Shown piece after piece: positions 1 to 12,051 of a DNA stretch of 64,000 nt. The translations under genes were made by a program, and so were the position numbers. The notes below the pieces were generated by a model that did no database searches, was not told where the DNA came from, and saw nothing but the letters and a program-made list of their open reading frames with translations. The DNA is taken from assembly GCA_030180135.1 (NCBI GenBank), contig CM058238.1, forward strand, positions 85,754,619-85,818,618, in the 5' to 3' direction. Numbering within the stretch: the first letter of the stretch is position 1; each line of letters starts with the position of its first letter. The stretch is from Orychophragmus violaceus (lineage: Eukaryota > Streptophyta > Magnoliopsida > Brassicales > Brassicaceae).

Positions 1-284
1 ATTGGTCTAACCAAAATTAATTACTACGATGACCACAATTGTCAACCGGTTATTTACTAAACCGGATTTTCTCAATTTATTTGGTCCAACCAAATCAAAT
101 TAGAAAACCACTGGTTTAGGCACTAAATCCAATTTTACGACTTTGGATTTCTTATCACGGTTTAACCAGATCTTAATAAATTTTATTAAGTCTGTAATTA
201 TTAAACTGTGACGATTAAGATTTTTAAACATCTTAAACCGAACCGTTAACCAAACCGAATGATTGGTTACGTGAACCGATCACG

Positions 285-560
285 CCCATGCCCTAATCGA
301 TCGGGACAGCCGCAGCCGCAAGCATCACGCGATGCAAGCATCACGCGATCGCACGGGACGGCACGGGACGGGACGGGACGGGACGCTCGGGACGGCACGG
401 GACGGGACGCTCGGGCCGAGAGAGGGACGCGATCGCGGCCCATCCGCTGATCACGGTCGATCTCTCGCGATCGTGCGAACGACCACGCAACACGATCCTC
501 AAGCGATCGGTTCGTGCGTCTTCGCCGATTCGGTCCGACGCATACCAATCCGAGATCGGT
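285..560. repeat. CpG-dense GATCG / GGGACG repeat in copia leader
   Basis: Short, imperfect GGGACG and CGATCG units are repeated many times between the AT-rich leader and the PBS. The six-base unit GGGACG and variants run almost head to tail from 355 to 430. Each related copy has its own version at the same place. The ORFs crossing it are low-complexity and probably not coding. Confidence 0.75.
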
Positions 561-694
561 TCATGTGGTTTAGTTTAGGATTTTAGTTCATAGGTTTCTT
601 AAGTGTTTTCTTATCAAATTCAAGCACAGATTGATTCAAACACTTCTAAACAACCTAAACATGATTCTAAACAAGAAATCCTAATAGAACCAAT

Positions 695-706
695 GCTCTG
701 ATACCA
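695..706 (-). other. Primer-binding site (initiator tRNA-Met)
   Basis: GCTCTGATACCA is the complement of TGGTATCAGAGC, the standard plant copia PBS that pairs with the 3' end of initiator tRNA-Met. It lies one base from the LTR start at 708. Confidence 0.9.
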
Positions 707-707
707 C

Positions 708-1247
708 TGAAGGATTGTTTAGTTTATCCTGATTCAATTACTCATTGATTGATCCTACTAAACATGCTTGGATCTAGGTTCTCGTGCAGAATCATAAAAG
801 ATCTCACCTAATACCTTGTTATGCAGCGGAATGGAGAGGTATGGGTCAGAGATCAGCAGAACCGCCAAGAGACAGCTCCTCCAAAGGTTCACACACGCAC
901 ACTTCAGGAAATTGGCTGCTAGACCAAGGAGGTGGGAGGCGCAGAGAAGAGAGAGGAGGCGCAGAAGAGCTTAGGGGAAAAAGGTGGCTAGGTTAAGTTT
1001 TAATCATAAAACTTATGCCAAGTTCCTTTTGGGCTTTTGGGCCCAATTCTCAGTCTGATTAAATCACTTGGATTTAATCAGGCCCTTCTATCTCTCCAAG
1101 CACAGTAAATGCCTAGCACTTTTACCGTACATCTGCTGAACCGTTCCTTCATAGTTTCCTGTTAGCTTAGGCGTGTGACCCATATGGGATCATATAATAA
1201 AGGCAATAAGTCCAAGACTTATAGATCATGAGCGGACTCTAGCAAGC
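708..1247 (-). repeat. Partial copia 5' LTR
   Basis: It begins TGAAGGATTG and closely resembles the LTR of element C at 60331. It keeps the paired GATTAAATC block and the stretch ending in the conserved GAGCGGACTCTAGCAAGCC. The outer part is missing. A possible splice donor on the minus strand (AG before GTGAGATC) lies near 805-815. Confidence 0.85.
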
Positions 1248-3288
1248 CATCACGACACACCTCATTTCTTTATTATCCCATCCTAAGTATCTTTTAACAA
1301 TATTTTCGATCTGTCGGTTTAGAGTTAGTAAACTTACTACTCCCCGACATATCATTATTAACTAATTGATTCATTACCCAATTCCCGCTATATAAACTAT
1401 CCCCCAATCCCGTTATAATACTCTATACGCTCGCTTCAGTTTAATTCATGCTTTCAGGTCGTCTGAATTTCTTGTATATAGATTCATTAATATTTGTTCT
1501 TTATACTTATATATATGCATATACGATCCCATTCAAACAGTCTATATGAATGCCTCACTCAAGCTTTACTAACAACCTAGCGGCACACAATCGGTTAACC
1601 TTTTTAACTCTAAAACCCTAATCACGACTAATCGGTCCTATCCGGTTATTTATTAAACTTCTAAGTGATTATCATTTACTATTCAATTTAATTAACGGCA
1701 TGCAACCTAATACTACGATTTAGTATTCCCGGTTTAATTAAATCTACGAGTTTTCGAGCCGACTCACAGAACTAATCGCGGAACGTCGGTTAACGCGGAT
1801 GTGAATTCCTGAGATACCCGATACCAATCCCGAACCTCCGAACACCCCTGAATCACAGAACCACAGAATCAATAACTACGGAACCAAACCGAACCGATCC
1901 AATTTACCCTAATCAACCGGTTTGACTAAAACGGTTTAGGGTTAAACCGTTGACCGGTTCACTCCCTTTGACCCGGTTCAATTAAACCTCATACCAACTC
2001 CAATTTCAACACAACTCATACCAAAAGACTCCTTGAAGAACCGGCTTCACCGGCGGCGGAGCTCCGGCGTTGACCGGCCGGGGAGGAGAGTTGACCGCGG
2101 CGGAGCTAGCTTTTCCGGTGGCTTCCAACGGCGAACCACCTATCAATCTGCTCAGAATCACCAGATCTACTTATTTCTAGCCTCAAAATAACTATAAACA
2201 TTGAAGACAAGAAGAGATCCCACAAACCCTAAAGAAGCGGTTGCTCCTTGGCGGTTTTCCAGCGATCTCCGGCGGATACAACGGCGGTGGCTGACTGGAA
2301 AAGATAGAGGAGGTTAATACAAAGCCATAGCACTTGACAGATCTAGATTTGAGCTTATAAAGAGAAAGTTACAAGCTTTCTTGCTCAAGAAGGTTTGATG
2401 AACAACCTAGGGTTCTTGGTGTTCTTCAAGCTTTCAAGAACAAGTGCATGAGTTTCTGGAAAAAGGCAAGCATGTTCCTGAGTGACAGAGAGAGTAGAGA
2501 GGCCGAGAGAGAGAGGAGAGGCTTGGTGTTGAAAAGAAAAAGGATAAGAAACTAACTTGTTCATCAAGACAAGATGAATCAAGCAAGGATTTTTGGGTGA
2601 ATCTCTCAAGAACAAGATGAACACATGCAAGAGCTTAATGTTTCTGAAAAAAAAGAGAGTGAGAGATCGAGAGAGAGAGAGAGTTAAGAGACCAAAGAGA
2701 AGTGGTTAGATGAAATGAATGGTGATAAGATGGTTTTTGCATGTAATTGATTCAATGAATTGAGCATGCATGCATTCCACCAAAACTAAGTGGCGACATG
2801 GGGTGAGGACAGGTGTCCTTCTGGGAATTTTTTGTTGCCAAATCACCCCTCAAGCCATCCTTAATCCAACCACTAATCTCACTTCATCCATTGCTCGGTT
2901 TAGCGGTTTTTCGGGTTTAATATTTTAGAACGGCTCCGGGTAATCCCTTAAATTCCAATAAGATTCTTCATGCTATTTGATGAACTTAGCATTTTGAATC
3001 ACTCCGTTCGGGCTTACGTAGCCCCGGTTATGAATTTTCAAAGTTTCTTCGGTTTAGTCGGTTTCCGTTCCCGACAAGCCGAAAAACTCGTTTCCGCTCC
3101 GATTCCTCCCATTCTGATCTTCTAAAAATTCTTTATGTTAAAAACATGAGAATATTTGGCCCGTCTCGGCTTCCGTCTCGAATTTTGGTAAAATTACCAT
3201 TTTACCCCTGACTTTGGTAAAATGACAATTTTATCCCCGGTTGACTTTCAGCTGCCCGTTGACCGTATTTTTGATACGGGGTATCACA
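1248..3288. repeat. Non-coding repeat, gypsy LTR-like, unassigned
   Basis: About 2 kb without a supportable coding region. It has AC-rich 'aaccgg' tracts (1890-1990), a GC-rich patch (2040-2110), GA-rich stretches (2480-2690) and ends GGGTATCACA near 3288, an end typical of long Ty3/gypsy LTRs. No matching LTR start or TSD was found, so the family is open. Confidence 0.4.
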
Positions 3289-3974
3289 CGCAGTGCTCCC
3301 GATTTCCTTAACCGTTTCTCTTTCTTTTGGCAAGTGCTTGTGTGTTGTGGGTTTATCACGTCGTCGTAGCACGTGATCGATCGTTTGTTTTGTTGTTTGT
3401 TATTTTGGGGTTTCTGGGCGGGAAGTTGTAGATATTAGATAAACTAGAAGCCGTAGTGGGGAGCCGTCTCGCTGGGTGATCTTAGATCGCTCATTAGACT
3501 CTTTTAGTGTGTTTTCAGGTTTAGCAGCGACGGACGCGGGAGGTCCTCTGTGTAGTCTCGGGATCGCTTGTGGCGGGTTCTGATTCAAAGTTTTTGTGTT
3601 TTATCGGTTCGGCTCTGGCGCCATTTTGTATTATGATTGTATTTGAATGGCAAAAATTGTTTTGTAATTTGGGAAACGTTTTGTAGACGTTTATTTGCTC
3701 AGTAATGAACTTGCTTCCCTGATATATTGGTTTAGTCCAAACCGACACAACTCACGGAAGCGGTACAGGTTGAGAAGCTTTGTACCGTGGAAGTGAGAAT
3801 AGCGGAGTCAAGGACGGGTCAGTGCGAGCCTTTGTCTCAAACCGGTCTGTCTCTGGCTGCGTCTTGTGACGAACCTTTCCCGTTTGACTTGCTTGGGCTC
3901 GACTTGGTCATGTTCTTGTTTGAATGTTGACCGGTCAGCTCATCGGTAAGTGGATAATGGGAAAGGGGCGTTAC
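3289..3974 (+). repeat. Possible 3' part of a gypsy-type LTR
   Basis: Ends with GGGGCGTTACA at 3974, the usual plus-strand end of chromovirus-like gypsy LTRs that begin TGTAAC. The GTTGAC-containing tail resembles in layout the end of the solo LTR at 14593. The start and partner LTR are not visible. Confidence 0.4.
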
Positions 3975-4126
3975 ATCCCGTACCAAATTTTACAAGTTTT
4001 ATCGGTTTTCCCAATTTCCATCCTGATAGTCCGTAGACCTGTTTTTTAAATCCGCTTCCACCACTTTTTGTCTTCTAAATGATTTCTATAATTAAAAAGA
4101 GAATCATTTTAAAATACGCTTGACTA

Positions 4127-5516
4127 TCAGTTGTTGAAAGCGAGCTCGAGGCAAAAGTTTTGTTAAGGCATCGGCGAGCTGATCCATAGAAGATACGTGA
4201 GATACTCTCAGCTGGTGGTTTGGATATAATGACGCACAAAATGATAGTCTAATGCGATATACTAGTTCATCCTCGAATGAAAGACTAGATTGGCTGCTAA
4301 GTATGGGGCGCCAATGTTATCGCAGTAAATCACCGGTGTTTGAGATATTTTAACTCCTAGTTATGACAGAAGCGAGTGAACCCAATAAACTTCAGATGTG
4401 TAGTCGTCTTTGTTTCCATCCCAATCTGCGTCCGTAAAGGCATGGAGAACATGTGCATTGTTGGCATGAAAAACAACTCCCTTTGACATTGTACCTGCGA
4501 GGTACCGAAGGATTCTTTTGACTATGTTCCAATGGACTGTTGTCGGCTTGTGCATATACTGGGACAGCTTGTTAACCGAGAATTTGATATCGGGTCGAGT
4601 GAGTGAAAGGTATTGTAAGCTCCCCACAACAGCTCTATACTCCGTCGGGTTGTCCATTACACTGCCCGAGTCCAGCGTTAGTTCAGTGTGCGGACACATC
4701 GGCGTTGCCACAGGCTTGCACGTCTCCATATTTGTTCTGTGTAGCAAGTCTGCAATATAACGAGTTTGAGTAAGCATTAGTGTGTCACTTGTACGAGATA
4801 CTTCAATACTAAGAAAGAATGTTAAGTCATTCCAAATCTCGTAAAGAAAAACGTTTTGAGAGAGAATCAATAAACATATTTGTATGTATAGCATTGCTCC
4901 CTGTAATAATCAAATCATCAACGTAAACAAGCATGTAAATGATAACTCCCTGTTTGTTGTATATGAAGAGTGAAGCATCGACCAAAGAATTGCTGAAACC
5001 CGAGTTGAGAAGGAAGGTGCGCAACTCCGTATACCAAGCTCTAGAAGCTTGCTTAAGCCCGTAAATAGCTTTTCTGAGGCAACATACTGCATTTGGATTG
5101 TCTTTGTCGATGAATCCCGGTGGTTGACTCATGTAGACAGTGTCGGCAAGGGTTCCTTGAAGGAACGCATTGTTGACGTCTAGTTGGCGTAGCGGCCAAT
5201 TGGAAGTGACCGCAATGCTTAGTACCGTTCGTATGGTGGCTGGCTTGACCACCGGACTAAAGGTGTCGTGATAATTGATCCCTGGTCTTTGTGTGAATCC
5301 TCTTGCAACAAGACGAACTTTATACTTCGATATTGAACCATCTTGATGCCTTTTGATCGTGAAGATCCACTTACAACCTATAACATTGACATTAGAATCA
5401 TTAGTCACATTCTGTAGTTCCCAAGTTCCATTACCTGTTTGTGCATTATACTCTTCACTCATAACCTTTCTCCATAGAGGACTTTTGAAAGCTTGAGCCA
5501 CTGTTGTGGGCGGCAT
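4127..5516 (-). pseudogene. Ty1/copia reverse transcriptase and RNase H fragment
   Basis: Read on the minus strand from 5516, the translation is the RVT_2 domain of copia pol: KWIF, ARGFTQ, QLDVNNAFLQG, YGLKQASRAWY and the catalytic YVDDLI. After a frame break near 4830-4890 a second frame gives the connection region (ATPM, YRAVVGSLQYL, TRPDI) and RNase H start (FTDADWDG). Below 4361 decayed RNase H continues in other frames (CDNIGA, a HFVR-like block, DALTK) to about 4127. Gag, protease and integrase are absent. Sequence style is that of the Ale/Retrofit lineage, unlike elements A-C and the master. It is dead: frameshifts, stops and missing 5' domains. Confidence 0.85.
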
Positions 5517-5855
5517 CTCATGAATTTGAGTGACTCGAGTATTAAGTTATATGAGCTTACAACCTAAAACCAATTGGTGATAAGTGGATTGGCCCATATC
5601 CCTTATATATTACTTGAGATCCCTTCCAACTACCGATGTGGGACGTTATGTCATAATACACCTCCTCGAGATAATGGTTCTTTGAACATTAATCTTGGAA
5701 TGTTTGGGCTTGGATCGAAGGCACCAATTTGGGCATGGGTTGTTGATGATTGGACCAACTTTGGGTCGGATCGGGTTGGACTGCATGGATCGGGCTCTGA
5801 TACCATATTAGGTTTACTGAATTGATTGATTTGTATTGATACTCTATGTCTGTAT
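5517..5855 (-). other. Leader, PBS and LTR start of the decayed copia
   Basis: GCTCTGATACCA at 5794-5805 is the complement of an initiator tRNA-Met PBS, so an LTR on the minus strand should begin at about 5806. The LTR is cut at 5855 by element A and resumes at 12701. The leader is only about 280 bases from the RT fragment, so gag to integrase has been deleted. Confidence 0.55.
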
Positions 5856-6499
5856 TGAAGGATTATGTTTGTTCATAGGTTTAATTATCAGATTACAACC
5901 TATCACATAATCAACTAGGATCTAGGTGATTTGCAGATGAATCAAAAACCAGATCAGAATCATTACCTTATGATTGCAGCGGATTGATCAAGGGAATATC
6001 GAGATCTGCAAGAGCTGATGATTACCGGCCCCTCCAAGGAATATCCACACGCTTACAAGCTACTGGATCAGGCTGCTAGACCAAGCTGGAACAACAGAGA
6101 GAGAGGAGGACGGCCAGACCTAGAAATCGCAGAAGCATCGGGCTAACTAGCATCCCCTCTTTCCTTATATAGGCCCAAGTAATTAAACTAATGGCCTATT
6201 GGGCTTTTGGGACCAAGGCCCAAATCAGACAAAAGACTGTATTTTGTCTGGCCCAATTATCTGTACAAATACAGTAAATGTCTTGCATCTTACTGTATTA
6301 ATTCCTTTTAACTTTCCCGTTGGCTATGGTGTGTGACCCTTTGGGATCATACAAAACTGGTAATAAGTCCTAAACTTATAGATCATGAGCGGGCTCTAGC
6401 AAGTCATCATGACCACCCAGTATTTATGACTTATGTCTGATCTCGACACTTATCATACTTTCTAGAGATAGTACAGTAGATTTCAGGACATTCCCAGCA
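5856..6499 (-). repeat. Element A 3' LTR
   Basis: 644 bp, bounded by TG at 5856 and CA at 6499. A polypurine-like tract on the minus strand (complement starts ATCTCCCACTTG) borders it at 6500. The six differences from the right LTR include the fourth-last base (CCCAGCA against CCCAACA). Confidence 0.95.
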
Positions 6500-7344
6500 A
6501 TCTCCCACTTGTACTGGAATCCTACATTCCCTAATCCTTTTGTCTCAATATCTCGATCTGGCATAAGGCAAGATGCGTGTCATCCTTATATAGCCAGACC
6601 ATGTTCATCGGACCAGATTTGATACTGACAATGCAAACGACTTGGGCAAGTCCGTTTGGGAGTGGCCACTCTCTTACCAGCTATCAAGTCTCCGATTGGC
6701 CTAGAGATATTACCTCCGTTAAACGGCAGGGACAAATCCCATCTTGTTCCATCACTATGAACTACACACTTTATAATACACCCAACCAAGGTCCTTATAG
6801 CTCCCAGTTACGAAACAGCGTTAGACAATGATCAAAGTGCATCAATCCATGTGCAGCCACATGCATGCGAACTCAGGTCTAAGGACTATACTCTATAGTC
6901 GTATATGAGAACCTCTTATGACACATATATTAATATCTTGTAGAGTTCTCATCAGCGGGCCATGTCCGGTCATATGCTCCCCTACATATACCTATGTGTC
7001 GACTTTGATGCCGCGCATCTATGACCCCTCGAAACTTGGTCATAAGTCTCAACACACTCTAGTCTCAAATGGTTGTTGGTGTTCCAATTTCAACAACCTT
7101 CGACTATGGACACTATGATTTATGTCATTTCGTTAAACATGGGGTTTCAGGATCAAGTCTACTCATGTACTTCGATGGCCCATATATAATGACATGAATC
7201 ATTTTGGAACGATTATTTATATCACAGTTAAAATAATCCAGAAATCATAAATTTCATAAACATAAAATATTATGTTTACATGAACCTTTCAAAACAACTA
7301 AATAAAGCCCTTTACAAACTCCCACTGAAATTAAGACTACATCT

Positions 7345-9826
7345 TAATTTCACTTATCCTACAGCTACAGTCCGCGACTCATGCTTAGGCCTAAGGAGTG
7401 GCTTCGTTAACAGATTAGTAACGTTCTCATTCGTTGAAACTTGCTGATCTACTTAACACCTCTGTCATTTATCTCACGGAATAGGTTATACCTACCCTCA
7501 AGGTGTTTGGACCTCTGATGTGCAGCTAGCCTCATCTATGCTAGGAATCACATCAAGTTCAGTGATGAATTCTTCTTTCCAAACAACCTCTTTCGCCGCT
7601 ACCCAAGCTGCGAAATGTTCAGCTTAAGTCATGGAGTCAGCAACAGTGCCTTGCACCGCCAGACAAGCACAAGATATAACCGGACTGTGACCGGAAATCA
7701 TCTTTGTCTGTTGGAAACTTGCCTTTCAGACTCTACCGACTTCTAGCACCTCACTTTCTCCGTAAATCAAGAACTTATCCTAAGTGTTTTCCAAATACTT
7801 GAGGATATTCATTACGTCTATCCAGTGATTCTTTGCTGGATTTGACTGGTCTTTACTTGTCCAATGATTCATGGCATACATGATAGATCCAATTGCCGAC
7901 GCATATGGAATCTCATCCATGCATTCAATCTCAGCAGATATCGTAGGACACTGTATCTTGCTTAACGTAATGCCATGTGACATTGGCATAAAACCCTTCT
8001 TGGAATGCTGAAAACGTGTAGGACTTTGTCAATATAAGAATCCTGACTTTGTCCTATCAGCTCTTTTTGGATCTTTATCTTTAGATCCAAAATCCAAGAA
8101 CATATGTGGCTTTACCCATGTCAATCATAAAAACAACTCCCAAGCCAGTCCTTTACCGACTGCAGCATTGGAACGTTATTTCCGAGAATCAGTATGTCAT
8201 CGACATACACTATGAGAAATGCAACATCGCTCCCACTTATCTATTAGTAAACGCACAGTTCCACTTCGTTCCTGTTCAAGTCAAAACCTTGACTACTTCA
8301 ACATAACGAAGATTCCAACTCCGATATGTTTGCTTCTATCCATGAATGGATCGATGAAGCTAACTTACATACAGTATTATTTTTCGGAGTCCGGGCTCAC
8401 TTTCGCTTCTGTGAATTTCGCTGGTTCGTCACTTTCAATGATCATCAGATCATGGCAATTAATCACGAGAAATCACTCTCGGATTAGTGACGGATTCATT
8501 CAGATCTGCGAACTTCAGGCTCTACAGGTGTAGATTCTACAGAAATCTGTAAATCCATCCGCTGCTCTCCCTCAACAGGTTGAGCAGCCTCCTGTATTTC
8601 TCGAATTTCTTCGAGTTATACTTTTACTCCCACTGTTCTTCTTGGAAAGAAACTTTCCTTTTAGAAAAAGGAATTCCGAACAACCTAACTTCGTTTTCGG
8701 AATGGACGTAAAAAGTAACAAGCCTTGGTTTCCCTAGGACAACCAGCGAAGTAGCACAACTACACATACTCAGTAAAGACGAATTTGGATCATTTCCAGT
8801 CCACATTTATGTGGTGTCTTTCAACTGATATTGGTGGAACTATTTCAGCGTAAACTTAGATATTTCTAGAGCGTTATTCTTAAAGAATATCATGGAAGAT
8901 TCGTGTGACTCATCTTTAATCATTTCTAATAAGATCTGATTCTTTCTCACAGAAACACCTCCAGGTTTTCAGGAGAAATGAGCTGTGAAACGACTTCACA
9001 CTCATTCAGATGATCACACCATCAATGACTTAAGTATTCTCACTCGTGATCTAATCTAGAGTCTCAATACTTCTGTCACTCAGATTCTATACCTCATTCT
9101 GGAACTCTTTCGACCATTTCAAAGAATTCTGACTCGTGTCTCATTAAATGAACACAGTCATACTCACTGAAGTAATCAGTAAAGATAATGAAGTACAGGA
9201 AATTTTCTCTGGCATTACTGCTCATCGGGCCACATACATGAGTATGTTCAAGGTCCAATAAGCCTTTGGGCCTTTCTCTAGCTCGGCTAAGATAGGCCCT
9301 TTGTCTTTTGGTCCAGTAAGCAGAATTCAAGTCTCATAAGATATCCGATCAAATGAGCCCAAAAGTCCATAACTATGGGATTTCTGAATCCGACTCACTC
9401 TATGTTACCAAAACATTTACGCCAAGAAAAATCAGGTTTAATTCATCAGATTTAAACCAATTCGGTATTTATGTTATATTTAGGCACTCTTTGGTTTAAG
9501 ATATAAAACCCATTCCTTGAATAGGGTGCTACAATTAATATTTCATTGAGATCAAAAGAACAAAACTTGTCTTTTATCAAAATGAAAAACATTCAAATTC
9601 TTACAAGAAAATGAAAGACAACTCTGCTTAAAGCAGGTACATTGTAGCAATTACTTAATTCAAAACCAAGCCTCAAAGGCATCTACAAGTGAAAACCCTA
9701 CGGCTGAGGCAGCATCCATAGCTCCTTCCAGACATGCAGTTCCACTTGTCCTTCCTTCAGCGTTCTACTGTTGCTTAGGCTCTGCATATTATAACAAATA
9801 TCAGTGCCACAACCAGTATCCAATAC
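7345..9826 (-). pseudogene. Element A decayed pol
   Basis: Directly after the gag stop the translation resumes as VLDTGCGTDIC, the protease active-site region of the master (VMDTGCGAHIC). Integrase is recognisable at 9094-9330 (HTHVCGPMSSNAREN, FTDYFSEYDCVHLM against HTDVCGPMSTNARGN in the master). RT/RNase H remnants include the ASAIGSIMYAM block at 7780-7989. The stretch is about 2.5 kb against 3.1 kb in the master and has many stops and deletions. The same decayed structure recurs in B and C. Confidence 0.85.
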
Positions 9827-10717
9827 TTATAAGGTAGAACTTGAAGTAATAACATGAATACCTGAGGAAGTAGTCTCATACATCACCTTCAACTCCTCAT
9901 AATCTTCCATGAATTTAATGCAATCTCTCTTCCAATGCCCAGTCTCTTTACAGTAGCAGCACTTACCAACGTAAGATGTATCTGACTCGGGCTCAGAAGA
10001 CACAGGCTTGCCATGATTCAAAATCTGGACAACTTTGTCTTCACCCTTGTCAGCACTAGGTTTAGTAAACCTACCCTTCTCCATTATGAGATTATACAGG
10101 GTACTCTTCACGTTTGGCTCAACTGTCTTGAGCATATCATGCAGTTCAGTCAGCGTCTTCGTTAAGCCTTTCTTGATATAGTACCTTTTGAACTTATCAT
10201 AGCTTGACGGCAGTGACTGCAGAATGATCTCAGTTGCCAATTCTTGGCTAACTGGATAATCCAGTTTCCTCAGGTTATCAATGTAACCTATCATTTTATT
10301 GACATGAGGACTCACTGGATGATCATTTGGTAGCTTGCAGCTAGTGAGAGACTTAACCAACTGGTATCTCTCCACTCTTACCTGCTCCTGAAATTTCAAT
10401 TTCAGGCTGCTGATCATCTCTATTGGCGACTCCATGTTCTCATATTGCTTCAGCAAATCTGAGTCCATGGTAGCCAACATCAGACCATGCACATCTACCG
10501 CATCATTATAATGCTTATTCCAAGCATCATATACTGCATGAGAGGCATTGGACCCGATCCTCTCGGGGAGAGCTCTCTCAAGGACATAGTCCTTTCTCTC
10601 CTGCCTGAGGACTAGCCTCAGGTTCCGCGACCAAGTCAAGAAATTTGATCCGTTCAGTTTGTCCATCTCAAGGACAGACCGGATCGAGAAAGTGTTTTGA
10701 TTGTTTGTGCTAGTCAT
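9827..10717 (-). CDS. Gag (capsid/nucleocapsid) of element A
   Basis: 296 aa, opening MTSTNNQNTFSIRSVLEMDK. The N-terminal two thirds is a copia gag (UBN2-like) domain, aligning along its length with residues 1-300 of the master polyprotein. Near the C-terminus is a CX2CX4HX4C zinc knuckle (CCYCKETGHWKRDC), used in family members to bind genomic RNA. The start is the first ATG after a conserved TTTCAG, two bases upstream, which may be a splice acceptor. The frame stops with TAA exactly where the master runs on into protease. Copies B and C are about 95% alike and also open. Expected role: assembling virus-like particles in the cytoplasm, with pol from another element. Confidence 0.85.
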   Translation of the reverse strand: MTSTNNQNTFSIRSVLEMDKLNGSNFLTWSRNLRLVLRQERKDYVLERALPERIGSNASHAVYDAWNKHYNDAVDVHGLMLATMDSDLLKQYENMESPIEMISSLKLKFQEQVRVERYQLVKSLTSCKLPNDHPVSPHVNKMIGYIDNLRKLDYPVSQELATEIILQSLPSSYDKFKRYYIKKGLTKTLTELHDMLKTVEPNVKSTLYNLIMEKGRFTKPSADKGEDKVVQILNHGKPVSSEPESDTSYVGKCCYCKETGHWKRDCIKFMEDYEELKVMYETTSSGIHVITSSSTL

Positions 10718-12038
10718 AACTGAAATTTAGAGATAAATAGAGGTTTAGTTATTTAGTTCATAAAAGAGTAATCTTAATAACTTATAAGAAAACTCGCATT
10801 GCATTCAAAATTTCTTTGTTTAACCTCATAAGAATGCAATGATTCCGAGACCCATGTTCGACTAAAACCAAAGTGGGCCACTGGCCGTCACCCAGAATTA
10901 GCTTTACTTGGTAAGCATACACACAGCTAGTTATATCCATATAACTCTCAGTTGTGGATTGGGCCCAAGGCCCAATTCACCAGATGTCTCAAGGCTCGGC
11001 CCCCGATAGCCCAGTCAAGGAAACCAATCTCTTACAGCCAAATAATCACTAAAGTCTGGGACTCCCAATGAAATTAGTGACTATATACTACTTTACTTAC
11101 GCAAAAACAGACACCTCACACTGTAAGCCATATCTGTAATTGAATAAGCGTTAAGTAGCTGACAAGATTGGGCAAGACATCCAAGCTTGATATTGGTTTT
11201 GAGGATTTTAGGTTTTTCTTCCAAAAATAGAAGATTACTATTTTGGGAAACTTACTTATTTTAGAAACTTTCTAAATCTAGAAACATGCTAAAATTAGAA
11301 ACTTAATATTAGAAAACTTTCTAATTTAATGTTTTATTAAAGTTTTCGGTTGGGTCACAAATTATAGGCCCAATTCTTGGCCCAAGACCACAGAATTCCA
11401 ATTGGCCCAATAATTTGACATAACCGAGTCGGTTCATTAATTCTGGTCCAAGACCAAATTAACTACTAAATCCAACTGGTTATTTACTAAACCAGACCAG
11501 CTCTAAATTATTTGGTCCAACCAAATCAAACTTAGACCAGCCTTCGGTTTAGGTTAAAATTCAATTTTTGAATTTAAATCCGGTTTAACCAGAAATTAAA
11601 TAATACCAATTGTATTAAATAATTTCCAGCAAACCGCGATTTGGTTAACCGCTTGAACCACCAATTAAATTGGATCGGTTCGGTTAAGTCCAAAATCAGG
11701 AAGAAATAGATTGGTCTAACCAATCAATTTTAGCTGATTTTGACCTAACTTGCGGGATAGGCTAAGCGATAAACGAAACCGATCAGCACAAACGGCTCGA
11801 TCGAATCGCATCGCAGGACGGGTGAGCGGAACACGATCGGGATCCAAACCAATCGATCGGTTCACGTGGTTACTGTTCATCGATTACTGTTCATCGCGAT
11901 TATTGTTCATCGCGATTACTGTTCATCGATTACTGTTTTAGGTTTTTAAAGTTTTTAATCAATTTTCATGCAAAAATCGATTCTACAAACATTAAAACAA
12001 CCTAATATGATCCAATTATGCAAAACCTAACGACCTAG
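10718..12038 (-). other. Element A leader
   Basis: About 1.3 kb between PBS and gag. It holds AT-rich sequence, repeated TTTCTAAA-type blocks (11220-11330), 'aaccgg'-like blocks and a short CGATCG region (11750-11940) with four TGTTCATCG-type repeats. It has diverged from the leaders of the master, B and C, and the 67-aa upstream ORF seen in those is broken here. A predicted intron spans 10720-12162 on the minus strand. Confidence 0.7.
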
Positions 12039-12050
12039 GCTCTGATACCA
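12039..12050 (-). other. Element A primer-binding site
   Basis: GCTCTGATACCA, the complement of TGGTATCAGAGC (initiator tRNA-Met), one base from the LTR edge at 12052. Confidence 0.95.
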
Positions 12051-12051
12051 C

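Larger units (their letters stand above)
1..1247 (-). mobile_element. Truncated Ty1/copia element (leader plus partial 5' LTR)
   Basis: Minus-strand relative of copia elements A, B, C and the master at 25104-32924. Positions 1-694 match the leaders at about 46255-47140 and 59550-60317 and the reverse complement of the master leader at about 26400-26580. A primer-binding site complement follows at 695-706, then an LTR starts with TG at 708. LTR similarity stops near 1247, before the outer 100 bases present in the other copies, so the LTR is truncated or broken there. The rest of the element, including gag, would lie left of the window. No TSD can be checked. Confidence 0.85.

Noticed and set aside
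259..586. Arg/Asp/Gly-rich ORFs on both strands
   Set aside because: They arise from the GGGACG/GATCG repeats in all frames, have no family resemblance and are not kept between copies.
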